From an uncultured Helicobacteraceae bacterium (GTDB taxonomy: Bacteria; Campylobacterota; Campylobacteria; Campylobacterales; Helicobacteraceae): a stretch of 64,000 nucleotides of DNA. Positions within the stretch are counted from its first letter, which is position 1. Each line of letters begins with the position of its first letter. Position numbers and translations under genes: made by a program. Shown here in pieces: positions 8,156-15,674 of the stretch. The notes beneath the pieces are model-generated. The model worked only from the letters and a program-made list of their open reading frames with translations, was not told the DNA's origin and ran no database searches. The stretch spans positions 1 to 64,000 of the forward strand of contig CAJTQL010000013.1 in the NCBI GenBank assembly GCA_910578285.1. Reading direction: 5' to 3'.

Positions 8156-10228
8156 CTAGTGTTGATATAATAGATTTTTCTCCAAGTTTTCTAGTTGTTC
8201 CCGTAGTTGTCTTTGTCGCTCTCCTTTTTCATTTTCTTTGCTTATGTTCTGTTTTTTAATGTCGCTTAATTGCTTGTCAATATTACGTAGCTGTTTGTTA
8301 ATCTCCTCTATTTCCAAAGAGAGTTTATTGCTCTGTTCCTTGTTAGCAGTATTGGAGACTCTAGGGAGTTCTTTGATATTCTCCTTGATTTGCTCGATAT
8401 TGTCCTGCCAATTTTCCATCTCTGCTTTTTTAAGTTTCTCAATATTTTCTAGCACCTTTTGTTCGATAGCATTTTTCAGTTTAATGCCATTAACAATGAT
8501 GTAATGTTCTTCGTCCTTTGTTTTTTCTAATTTACTATCTCCCCATGTGAATGGATTCAATAATGTCCCTGTAGAAATCTCTTCATAAGGGCTTTCAAGA
8601 TGATACCTTAAGATACCGTCAGAATTTTCAGCATCAAATGAATCAGAATCTTCTGTATCAGAATCGGACGAATCGGAATCGTCCATATCAAATGAGCCGG
8701 GGTTTTCCATTTCAAGTATAAGTATTGAATTGATGTCTATTTCTGGCTTGATGCCTTTGATAATCATGGTATACTCTTCGACCTTTTTAGAATCAAACCA
8801 TGTAGCTGGATTCCACCATTTTGCTGTGGATTTTTCCTCTTTATGCTTCTCTAAAGCATTGTTTGAAATTTCTATGCTAGACGAGAGTTTTGAATCGATT
8901 TCTTGATAAATCTCTCGCATTTCATCATGAATATTTATATAGTTATTTTTACAATCAATAAGCATTTCTTGTATAAAATCACGCATATTAGAGCTTATAA
9001 CATTAAGTTTATTGATAGTATCTGTAATTATTTTGATTACTGTTGCTTCTGTTTCTTCATCTACCTCTTCAGGGAATTTAGAGATTCCAACGAGACGAAA
9101 GCTATTATTTTTTCCAGGTAACATTTTTGCAGCATTTGTTTTAGCATGCAGTTTAGAGAGTATTTTGTTGTGTCCCGCAGCATAATGCTCAACAAAAGCA
9201 AGAGTCTTTTTTGTGATTTCATCAATCGGATTGAGCATATCTTTTTGTATGTGTCCATCAACGAGTTTTTCTATTTTCCCTGAATAGAATTGTGCAAGCT
9301 CGTTTAGTCTATTTTCTAATAGTTCTATTTTTTCAGGCATTTCTCCTTTTTCTTTAAAAGATTTGTTAATCGATTTTTCAATAGATTTTTTGCACTCTTC
9401 AAGGCGTTCTTTTTCATGTTGAAGCTCGCCTACTTCTGCATTATCTTTGTTTGTGTGTTGTGGAGCCTCTATCTCTTTCTTTACTCGTTCGTGTTCATCT
9501 TTAATTATTTTCCGTATAGTTTGGGCTAGTTCACCTAAATGTTTCTGTGGCTTGTCGTTGATATACTGATGCCATTTTTCCTTGAAATTATTAATGCCAA
9601 TATATTTTATAAATTCCCCTTCCCCTTTACTATCATACTCTTGCATAAATTTGTTCTCAAAATCCCAAAGTTTATTCTTTTCATCAAAGTTCTTATTTGT
9701 CTTGTGTTTCAAAAGATAATAGAGAGATGAGACAGAATAGATTTGTGGATTTTGGATTCCATATCTAATGGCTACATCTTTAAGCTTATTAGCTGCATGT
9801 GTCTTATTTACAGACCACTCTCCTTTGCTTTTTGTATTATTCAATGCTATATCGATTTTGTTCAGAATAAAAAAGACGTCAAAGTCTTTGTCTTTGGCTA
9901 CTCTTTCTTGAATTGTGTGCCATAGCCCTTGTTCATCATTCTCTAGGTTTGTATCAAGCTGCTCATAGTCAAGCACAAACAATGCAATGTCGGCATCGGA
10001 TAAGGTAGATTCGCATGGAAACTTTTCACCAAAGACTGCTTTGATGAATGTACTCTTGCCTGCATTTTCATTGCTAATAATGGCGATTCTATGTTCTTGT
10101 TTGAGGTTTGGCTGAATCGAATTGAGTTCTTCTTGCATGTTTGCCAGCTTGTAATTCTCGGCATATTTCTGCAAATGTTCAAATGCCTCTTCTGCTTCAG
10201 TGATGTCTTGAAATGTGAATTTTCCCAT
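8156..10228 (-). CDS. Dynamin-like GTPase with coiled coils, G2/G3 region missing
   Basis: Fourth gene of the HerA operon, starting 12 bases after the immunity gene with a good site (AAGGAGAAAAC). The N-terminus has a P-loop at residues 52-60 (SNENAGKST, first Gly replaced by Ser) and a G4 motif NKID at 123-126. Between them only about 60 residues remain, and LSDADIALFVLDY follows almost directly; the switch Thr and the DxPG motif normally found there are absent, as though deleted in frame. The rest is long helical coiled coil. Two related Trp-rich motifs, WWNPATWFDSKK and LLNPFTWGDSKLE, flank an Asp/Ser repeat (about 515-540). Membrane or lipid action as in dynamins is inferred. The missing motifs cast doubt on GTP hydrolysis. 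Confidence 0.75.
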   Translation of the reverse strand: MGKFTFQDITEAEEAFEHLQKYAENYKLANMQEELNSIQPNLKQEHRIAIISNENAGKSTFIKAVFGEKFPCESTLSDADIALFVLDYEQLDTNLENDEQGLWHTIQERVAKDKDFDVFFILNKIDIALNNTKSKGEWSVNKTHAANKLKDVAIRYGIQNPQIYSVSSLYYLLKHKTNKNFDEKNKLWDFENKFMQEYDSKGEGEFIKYIGINNFKEKWHQYINDKPQKHLGELAQTIRKIIKDEHERVKKEIEAPQHTNKDNAEVGELQHEKERLEECKKSIEKSINKSFKEKGEMPEKIELLENRLNELAQFYSGKIEKLVDGHIQKDMLNPIDEITKKTLAFVEHYAAGHNKILSKLHAKTNAAKMLPGKNNSFRLVGISKFPEEVDEETEATVIKIITDTINKLNVISSNMRDFIQEMLIDCKNNYINIHDEMREIYQEIDSKLSSSIEISNNALEKHKEEKSTAKWWNPATWFDSKKVEEYTMIIKGIKPEIDINSILILEMENPGSFDMDDSDSSDSDTEDSDSFDAENSDGILRYHLESPYEEISTGTLLNPFTWGDSKLEKTKDEEHYIIVNGIKLKNAIEQKVLENIEKLKKAEMENWQDNIEQIKENIKELPRVSNTANKEQSNKLSLEIEEINKQLRNIDKQLSDIKKQNISKENEKGERQRQLREQLENLEKNLLYQH

Positions 10229-10240
10229 GTTTTCTCCTTA

Positions 10241-10645
10241 TTACAGAAAGTTATCTTGAGAGGCGATAATAATTTCATCGTTTTTTATAAACGCCGCTAA
10301 TCCATGCTCACCATCATGAGTCGATTCAAATAGCACTCCCCATGAGCCATCTTGTTCAAAGAGGATTTCTGTTGGTGTGAGTATTGTTTCTAAGGTCTCG
10401 CCCGATTGATAGTTTTCTTGGCAATAATTTAGAAGCTTTTGTTCAATTTCTTCTTGATGAGATTCTAGGAAATCCCGATAGATACCATACGATTCTCGCT
10501 GCAAGTTATTAATGTCCTCATTCTTATAGGCTTGCGCTGTGATTTTGATGATATATGCTTTGCCAAACATCAAAAGACTATCTTGCTTAGACCATGAATG
10601 CCGATAAGTCATCTTGCCAAATGCTTTGTCTTTCATTGTTTCCAT
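10241..10645 (-). CDS. Probable immunity protein for the HNH nuclease
   Basis: A 134-residue soluble acidic protein lying directly after the toxin gene, with a TAATG overlap at 10643-10647. This is the usual place and size for a cognate immunity gene. Its pattern (Trp-rich start, YIIKITAQAY, a Gln/Tyr-rich helix, then DGSWGVLFES and DGEHGLAAFI) resembles small beta-rich immunity families such as DUF6985 or DUF2004, but I cannot assign one. Function is inferred from position. It is followed closely by the GTPase gene. Confidence 0.65.
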   Translation of the reverse strand: METMKDKAFGKMTYRHSWSKQDSLLMFGKAYIIKITAQAYKNEDINNLQRESYGIYRDFLESHQEEIEQKLLNYCQENYQSGETLETILTPTEILFEQDGSWGVLFESTHDGEHGLAAFIKNDEIIIASQDNFL

Positions 10646-11295
10646 TATGCCACTCCTCGTATTTTATTCTTACAGGCAGAAATGCCTCCAGAATGCGGCA
10701 CATTGCCATGGATTTCTTGCGGAACTAAATCAAGAGTTTTCATATCACTTCGTTCATGCCATGTGAGATTGTTTTCCTTGCGATATTCTCGCACATCTTG
10801 TGCGCTCCACTCTTTGCCCTCTTTGTTTTCTATCGTCCATTGTTCAGCAAGTTTTTCATCAGCTTGAATGAAGTTTGTATTTCTATTCTCGCTAAAATCA
10901 CTAATTTCGGTAGTGGCTTTAGCAGAGCGTGTGAAATCTGGTTCGCCTTCTTTAAAATCTATTCCTTCGATTCTGTGTGTTTTTAGAATTTCCCCCCACG
11001 TTTCATTGTTGCCCGGCGGTTGTTTTGGGATTTCGTTGAGTGTTGGTTTCCAAGTAGAATTGCCTATTTCTCCGCTCCATTCCCCGCCATTTCTCGGAAA
11101 AAGCTCGTAATGTACTTGCCTTTCCTCTTGAATCTCCGCAAGAAAGCTTGCCCTTTCTATCTTATTCCCTGAAATGCCATATCTTTCAGAATCTTCGCGG
11201 AGATCTTGAATCTCAAAGGGCTTTTTGCCAATCTCATAAAAACCCGTTTTGACTTCGGCAACTTTGCTGATTGTTTCCATAGCAAATCCTGTCAT
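10645..11295 (-). CDS. HNH/Endonuclease VII-fold toxin (WHE type)
   Basis: A 216-residue nuclease of the type found at the C-terminus of polymorphic toxins and type VI effectors. The C-terminal catalytic module starts near residue 110 with EGIDFKEGEPDF and ENRNTNFIQADEKLAEQW. It ends with LTWHERSDMKTLDLVPQEIH and GNVPHSGGISACK: Trp179-His180-Glu181, Asp184, His196 and His201 are the expected metal-binding and catalytic residues. The product probably cleaves DNA. No signal peptide or export domain is attached; the N-terminal 100 residues are short and of unknown type. The ATG overlaps the stop of the HerA-like gene (ATGA) after AAAGGAGGCAAA, and the immunity gene overlaps its end. Confidence 0.85.
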   Translation of the reverse strand: MTGFAMETISKVAEVKTGFYEIGKKPFEIQDLREDSERYGISGNKIERASFLAEIQEERQVHYELFPRNGGEWSGEIGNSTWKPTLNEIPKQPPGNNETWGEILKTHRIEGIDFKEGEPDFTRSAKATTEISDFSENRNTNFIQADEKLAEQWTIENKEGKEWSAQDVREYRKENNLTWHERSDMKTLDLVPQEIHGNVPHSGGISACKNKIRGVA

Positions 11296-14200
11296 TTTGC
11301 CTCCTTTTTTGCAAGATAATTTAAATCTATCGCGTCTTCACCGCTTCGAATCGCAAGCAGCGCATAGCGCAAACTTTCGTGCGTGATTCCAAAGAATTTG
11401 TGCAGCACCGTATCTGCCCTTTGTGTTGCACTTTGGCTCGTGTCGCTCATCGTTTCATTGACAAAATCGAGATTTCGTTGGCTACTTGTCATAATTTCGA
11501 GAATGAGCAAGGTACAATCAGGACAATTTTGCGGCGCAAAGCGCATGCTTGGATAGGTTTCTTTGAGATTTTTGGGCAATAAATCCTCGTATATCTTGGC
11601 GCAATTGTTTTCCACACGTGCCATATCTCCACTTGATAGCGCATCAACAAGCCACAAACAATGTTCATAAAACCAATAATGTAATCCAATATTTTTATAG
11701 AATCGCACGTTTGTAATAAAGCGGCAAGATTTCATTGCATGTATCGCCATATAAAACGCGAGCGCGTCTTGGTCTTCCCCATTTTCTATTTTACGCATTT
11801 CGCGCGAAGATTCTGCCGAAACCTCGAGCAATGCGCGGAAATCGTGCCATTTTTGCAATGCGACATTGGGCGCAAAGAGGCTTGCGCACAAGACCCGAAT
11901 CCATGCGCCTTTGAGGCTTTGTCTGTCGATTCTATCCATTTTACCCAGAGCCTTTGCGAGCTCGCCATTTGGCGCAATCGCAAAGCATTCCTCGTCAATA
12001 TATTCATAGCGATAATCCGGATTCTGTGATAAAAAGCGCTCGTTTGCTTGCTCGAACGCGCTTTCGGGCAGCGCTTGGAGCGCGAGCCTGTCGATTTGCA
12101 CCATAAATGCCTGATGTACATCGTTGCTATGCACAATCGCCTCGCCCTTTTTGAGCTCGGCAATGTCGAGAATCTGCGATTCATTTAGATTTATCGCATT
12201 ACCAACAAGCTCGCGGTCTTCTCTATCCATTGTGCGATGTACAATCTTGGTATTTGTATTTTTAATCACATCTTTATGCAATTTGCTAGCGACTTGGTCG
12301 GCAATCACGAGCCCTTCACCCAAAGAGCGAATCTCGCTCAAGATATTCACAAAAACTTCAACAGCCTTGCCGCGCGCGTTCGCCTCTTCGCTGCTTCTAT
12401 CGAGGCTAATATTAGGCAAGAGCCTATGCGCTTCTTCAATCACGCAAAGATGTTTGAGCTCATTCTTAGCCTTGCTCGTTTGCTCGCGATACATGGCAAG
12501 CTTGTTGAGCACAAGCCCCATCAAAAACGCTTTTTCCTCATCATTGACAATCGCACTTAGCTCGATGATGGTTGGGTTTTCAAACAGAATCTTTGAGCTA
12601 ATGCAATGCCTCGAGTTAAAAATCTTGCCCTTGATTCCAAGCGTGAGATTCTTAATCCTCGTCTTGAGTGCGGCTTTGATATTACTATCTGCCTCGCCCG
12701 CATAACCAGATTGTTCGACAACCGATTCGATTTTTGCGTATAAATCATACATATTAGGAAAGAGCAACATCTTGCGATTATGGTCTGCGCCTTCTTGTTC
12801 GGTAAAATAGGGATTGTCTTCGGTTTCAAGATTCCAACCCTTGTCGACATAGATTTGATACAACGCATCTTCGAGAATATAGGGCATGGGTCCAACCATT
12901 GGAAACGCAGAACTAAATGTCGTCTTGAGCATATCAATATGCTTGGTGAGTGTAATGCCCTTGTTGTTGGCAAGATTCTCGCGGCTGTGTTCAAACACAA
13001 ACGGATTAAAGCGAAACGTGTCATTAATCGTGCCCGGGCGAAACATAAAAAGACTTGGAATATCAAGGATTAAGTTTTTATATTCACTCTTAGCAGGCTC
13101 GATAACGAGGAATGGGATTGGCGTTTTAATCTTTTGCAACGCAAGCAAGATGTGTTTAATCGTATTGCTCTTGCCCCCGCCCGTTGCGCCCGAGACAAAA
13201 AGGTGAGATTTGAGCGCCTCGAGACTTAATGTGAATCGTTGGCTTGTTTTGTGCTTTTTATTGAGGATATTGCCAAGTTCAATTTTTATCGCTTCTTTGT
13301 CGTACTTTTGCGTGAGCCCAAAGCTCGCGATTCTGCCCACACTCATGCCCTCGATGTCGTTACGTGGCAATGCGGCGAGAATGCTCAACTCTTCGGTGTT
13401 GAGGCACGAGCAAAGCCCACCAAAGGACGGGTGGATTGGGTGTTGCTCGTCTTTGAACATGGGCAACTGCTGCGGCTTGAACGTTTCGAGCTTGTCGAGA
13501 TTCTTGCTAAAGCGAATGCTCTCAAAATAGCTCGTTTCGCCGCTATAAACGCTCTTGAGCGTGTGCGCAAGCAAGTCGAGCGTAACATCGTCTTCGGCTT
13601 GAAGATATAGCGCTGTGTTCCACAGCCCGTGGTTGAGCCCCTTTTGGAATCGCTCGATATAGCTATCGATGAGCGTTTCGCAATATGCGGCGCTTTTGTC
13701 GATTTCTTCGTGGCTAATGCCTTGCGTTTGTGTCCATGTGTTGCTATTGTTTGTCGCTGTGCTTTGGTTGGTTGTTGTGGAATTGGTGCGTGAGGTAGAG
13801 GTAGTGTTTGAAGTGGATTTGTTGTCGCTATGAGATTTATTATAGCTACCGCCAATACCAATACCAATAGCAGCACCAAGCATTCCACCACCACCGATTC
13901 CAATGCTGCCCCCTGATGTATCGCTCGTGCTCTTCGTCTCCGTCTTACCTTTCGTATTCGTCTCGCCCGTGCTCGTGCTGCTCCCCTCCGTCTCCGTCTT
14001 GCCCTCCGTCCTCGCCTCGCTTCTTTGCATGCTGATGCTCATTTTGGCGAGGCGGTGAATCTCGTTGCCAAGATTGCGTAGGTTGTCGATGATTGCTTGG
14101 ATTGTGCCAATCTCATAACTCTCCGCGACAATCAGAATGCGGAATCTGCTCACGTTCATGCAGCGCATGGGCGCAACGATTCTTTCGAGCCCTTGCTTAT

Positions 14201-14576
14201 AGCTTTTGTCCGAATCGCGCTTGAGCGATGGGATTCCAAGCATGGCTTTGGAGCGCGCTAGCGGCGCAAAAAGTGTGTTTGGATTTTGTGGTGAGGCGCT
14301 CGAGCCAAGATATTTGCCGCAAAAGCTTGCGCGCAAGAAGTCCGATTTGTCGTTGTCCTTTTTCGTGCCAAGATACAGCTGCGCGCCTGTTTCATCGCTT
14401 TCGAGCAGATAGACAAACCGCCCATTCTTGGACGCAATCGCTGCTAGAATCTGTTCAAAGTCGATGAGGTGTGTGTCGCTATCGTCTTGCTCGCGTTCAA
14501 GGCAGAGATGTGAGATATGGATAAACTCGAAATCATCGAGGTTGGGCGCGTTTGTCTCAATCTCGAGATTCTGCAC
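11292..14576 (-). CDS. HerA/FtsK-like ATPase with low-complexity linker (frame opens out of the C tract)
   Basis: DUF87/HerA-type motor ATPase. Walker A (SGATGGGKSNT) lies near residue 462 and Walker B (CVIEEAHRLL) near 708, followed by EIRSLGEGLVIADQ and the arginine region VHRTMDREDRELVG. Residues 180-285 are extremely Ser/Thr/Asn/Gly-rich and include a glycine-rich hydrophobic stretch (GGSIGIGGGGMLGAAIGIG). The C-terminal 230 residues are an unknown helical domain. The frame starts at a GTG at 14576 with no ribosome binding site, but stays open upstream to the C tract at 14669-14678. The real start is probably the ATG at 14694, which needs C9 instead of C10. It would then be 1133 residues. 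First gene of the operon with the HNH toxin. Confidence 0.85.
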   Translation of the reverse strand: MQNLEIETNAPNLDDFEFIHISHLCLEREQDDSDTHLIDFEQILAAIASKNGRFVYLLESDETGAQLYLGTKKDNDKSDFLRASFCGKYLGSSASPQNPNTLFAPLARSKAMLGIPSLKRDSDKSYKQGLERIVAPMRCMNVSRFRILIVAESYEIGTIQAIIDNLRNLGNEIHRLAKMSISMQRSEARTEGKTETEGSSTSTGETNTKGKTETKSTSDTSGGSIGIGGGGMLGAAIGIGIGGSYNKSHSDNKSTSNTTSTSRTNSTTTNQSTATNNSNTWTQTQGISHEEIDKSAAYCETLIDSYIERFQKGLNHGLWNTALYLQAEDDVTLDLLAHTLKSVYSGETSYFESIRFSKNLDKLETFKPQQLPMFKDEQHPIHPSFGGLCSCLNTEELSILAALPRNDIEGMSVGRIASFGLTQKYDKEAIKIELGNILNKKHKTSQRFTLSLEALKSHLFVSGATGGGKSNTIKHILLALQKIKTPIPFLVIEPAKSEYKNLILDIPSLFMFRPGTINDTFRFNPFVFEHSRENLANNKGITLTKHIDMLKTTFSSAFPMVGPMPYILEDALYQIYVDKGWNLETEDNPYFTEQEGADHNRKMLLFPNMYDLYAKIESVVEQSGYAGEADSNIKAALKTRIKNLTLGIKGKIFNSRHCISSKILFENPTIIELSAIVNDEEKAFLMGLVLNKLAMYREQTSKAKNELKHLCVIEEAHRLLPNISLDRSSEEANARGKAVEVFVNILSEIRSLGEGLVIADQVASKLHKDVIKNTNTKIVHRTMDREDRELVGNAINLNESQILDIAELKKGEAIVHSNDVHQAFMVQIDRLALQALPESAFEQANERFLSQNPDYRYEYIDEECFAIAPNGELAKALGKMDRIDRQSLKGAWIRVLCASLFAPNVALQKWHDFRALLEVSAESSREMRKIENGEDQDALAFYMAIHAMKSCRFITNVRFYKNIGLHYWFYEHCLWLVDALSSGDMARVENNCAKIYEDLLPKNLKETYPSMRFAPQNCPDCTLLILEIMTSSQRNLDFVNETMSDTSQSATQRADTVLHKFFGITHESLRYALLAIRSGEDAIDLNYLAKKEAK

Positions 14577-14694
14577 ATCATGGTGTTCAAAACCGCGCCG
14601 CTCGAGGAAGTTTTGGATTGCGGGCGCAAGCTTGATGTTGTTGGGGTTAAAGTCAGCGGTTAGTGTGCGGGGGGGGGGCAGGGTATGTGCTCAT
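14577..14694 (-). other. 5' extension and probable true start of the HerA-like gene
   Basis: On the minus strand, ATG at 14694-14692 follows CGGAGCGCAA, a proper Shine-Dalgarno and spacing. After five codons comes the C tract. With 10 C the frame stops at TGA after 13 codons. With 9 (or 12) C it continues without a stop through ADFNPNNIKLAPAIQNFLER and runs into the ATPase frame at 14576. This supports a longer protein whose translation depends on tract length. Confidence 0.75.
14669..14678. repeat. G10/C10 homopolymer, phase-variation tract of the HerA operon
   Basis: Ten consecutive G on the plus strand (C on the coding strand), located 16 bases into the predicted HerA gene. Slippage in such tracts is the standard switch of Helicobacter and Campylobacter contingency genes. 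The coding frame requires a multiple of three, so the sequenced C10 state is OFF. Confidence 0.85.
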
Positions 14695-14723
14695 TTGCGC
14701 TCCGTTTTATGATGTGATTTGGT

Positions 14724-14729
14724 ATTGTA
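14724..14729 (-). promoter_or_regulatory. Candidate -10 element for the HerA operon
   Basis: TACAAT (GAGATACAAT) on the minus strand, 30 bases upstream of the predicted ATG at 14694. A second box, TATAAT at 14746-14741, is further upstream. The intergenic space to the radical SAM gene is only 62 bases, and either box would give a short leader for the operon. Confidence 0.4.
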
Positions 14730-14756
14730 TCTCACAAAAGATTATAAAAACCTGAA

Positions 14757-15674
14757 TCACCGTGCACAATAAAACATGATTCCCCCAGCCTCTTCACCAA
14801 TAACTTCGCCATTTTGCACTAATGTTTGTAGCCTTTGTTGCGAAGGCTTGTCAAAAAGCGCGGCGATGTCGTCCGCACTAAGCGGGCGGCGGCGCAATGT
14901 CGCGAGAATCTGCGCGCTGTCATAGCTTTGTGGGCAGCACAGCGCCTCTCTGCGCGGCACAAACACGCGCAAGCCCCAAAACAGCGGCAAGAGCGCTTCG
15001 ATTTCGCCCGCGCTTAACGCGCTCACTTTGTAGGCACTCGGGCGGTCAATCGTCCCGACATCAACGCGTGCGGGCGCGATATTGCGCAATGCGTCTGCGA
15101 TTTGCGCCACATCATCAGGGCTGTCGTTATATCCTTTCACAAGCAAAACTTCAGCAATGAGCTCGCCCGCAAACTCGCGCGCAAACGTGGCGATTCCTTC
15201 GATGATGTCGCCAATCTCAATGCCGCGCGCCGCCCTATCAACGCGCTTAAACACGCGTTCGCTTGCGGCATCGAGCGAGAACTTGACGATGTCAAAGCCT
15301 TGCAGCGCCTCACGCACGTTTTTGATTCCAAAACGTGAGCCGTTGCTCAAGATGAGCAATTTCGGCGGCGCAGGGAATCGCGCAAGCAGCGCGCGCACCT
15401 GCATGACAAGCTCGGCGAGGTGCGGGTAGAGCGTGGGTTCGCCATTTGCCGTGAATGTCAGCACATCGCACGCAATGCCCGATTGTAACGCGCGTTCAAT
15501 ATCAGCGACAATCTCTGTCGCATTCGCGACTTCGCGCATTGCGCTCATAGGCTTGGCAGCGCAAAGCTCGCAATACACGCAATCAAAGTTGCATTGCTTG
15601 CCGCTTGGCGACAAATCGACACCGAGCGAGATTCCAAAGCGCCTCGAATGCACGGGTCCAAAGACAAATGCCAT
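14757..15674 (-). CDS. Radical SAM protein
   Basis: A 305-residue radical SAM enzyme of the COG0731 (TYW1-like) group. The cluster motif CNFDCVYC is at about residues 28-35, with an extra CELC nearby, then the glycine-rich TANGEPTLY SAM-binding motif and LSNGS. The C-terminal 70 residues look like a small winged-helix (LRRRPLSADDIAALF), which is typical of this group. Its substrate is unknown. The start overlaps the stop of the TRAP binding-protein gene (TGATG), suggesting coupled translation. A homologue is conserved in H. pylori. Confidence 0.85.
   Translation of the reverse strand: MAFVFGPVHSRRFGISLGVDLSPSGKQCNFDCVYCELCAAKPMSAMREVANATEIVADIERALQSGIACDVLTFTANGEPTLYPHLAELVMQVRALLARFPAPPKLLILSNGSRFGIKNVREALQGFDIVKFSLDAASERVFKRVDRAARGIEIGDIIEGIATFAREFAGELIAEVLLVKGYNDSPDDVAQIADALRNIAPARVDVGTIDRPSAYKVSALSAGEIEALLPLFWGLRVFVPRREALCCPQSYDSAQILATLRRRPLSADDIAALFDKPSQQRLQTLVQNGEVIGEEAGGIMFYCAR

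Noticed and set aside
12124..12705. 193-codon plus-strand frame
   Set aside because: Antisense shadow of the HerA-like ATPase.
14444..14576. HerA-like gene starting at GTG 14576 as its true start
   Set aside because: No ribosome binding site, and the frame is open upstream to a well-placed ATG interrupted only by the C tract.
14724..14757. Molybdenum or other riboswitch in short intergenic gaps
   Set aside because: Gaps before modA and the HerA gene are too short or lack recognisable conserved folds.
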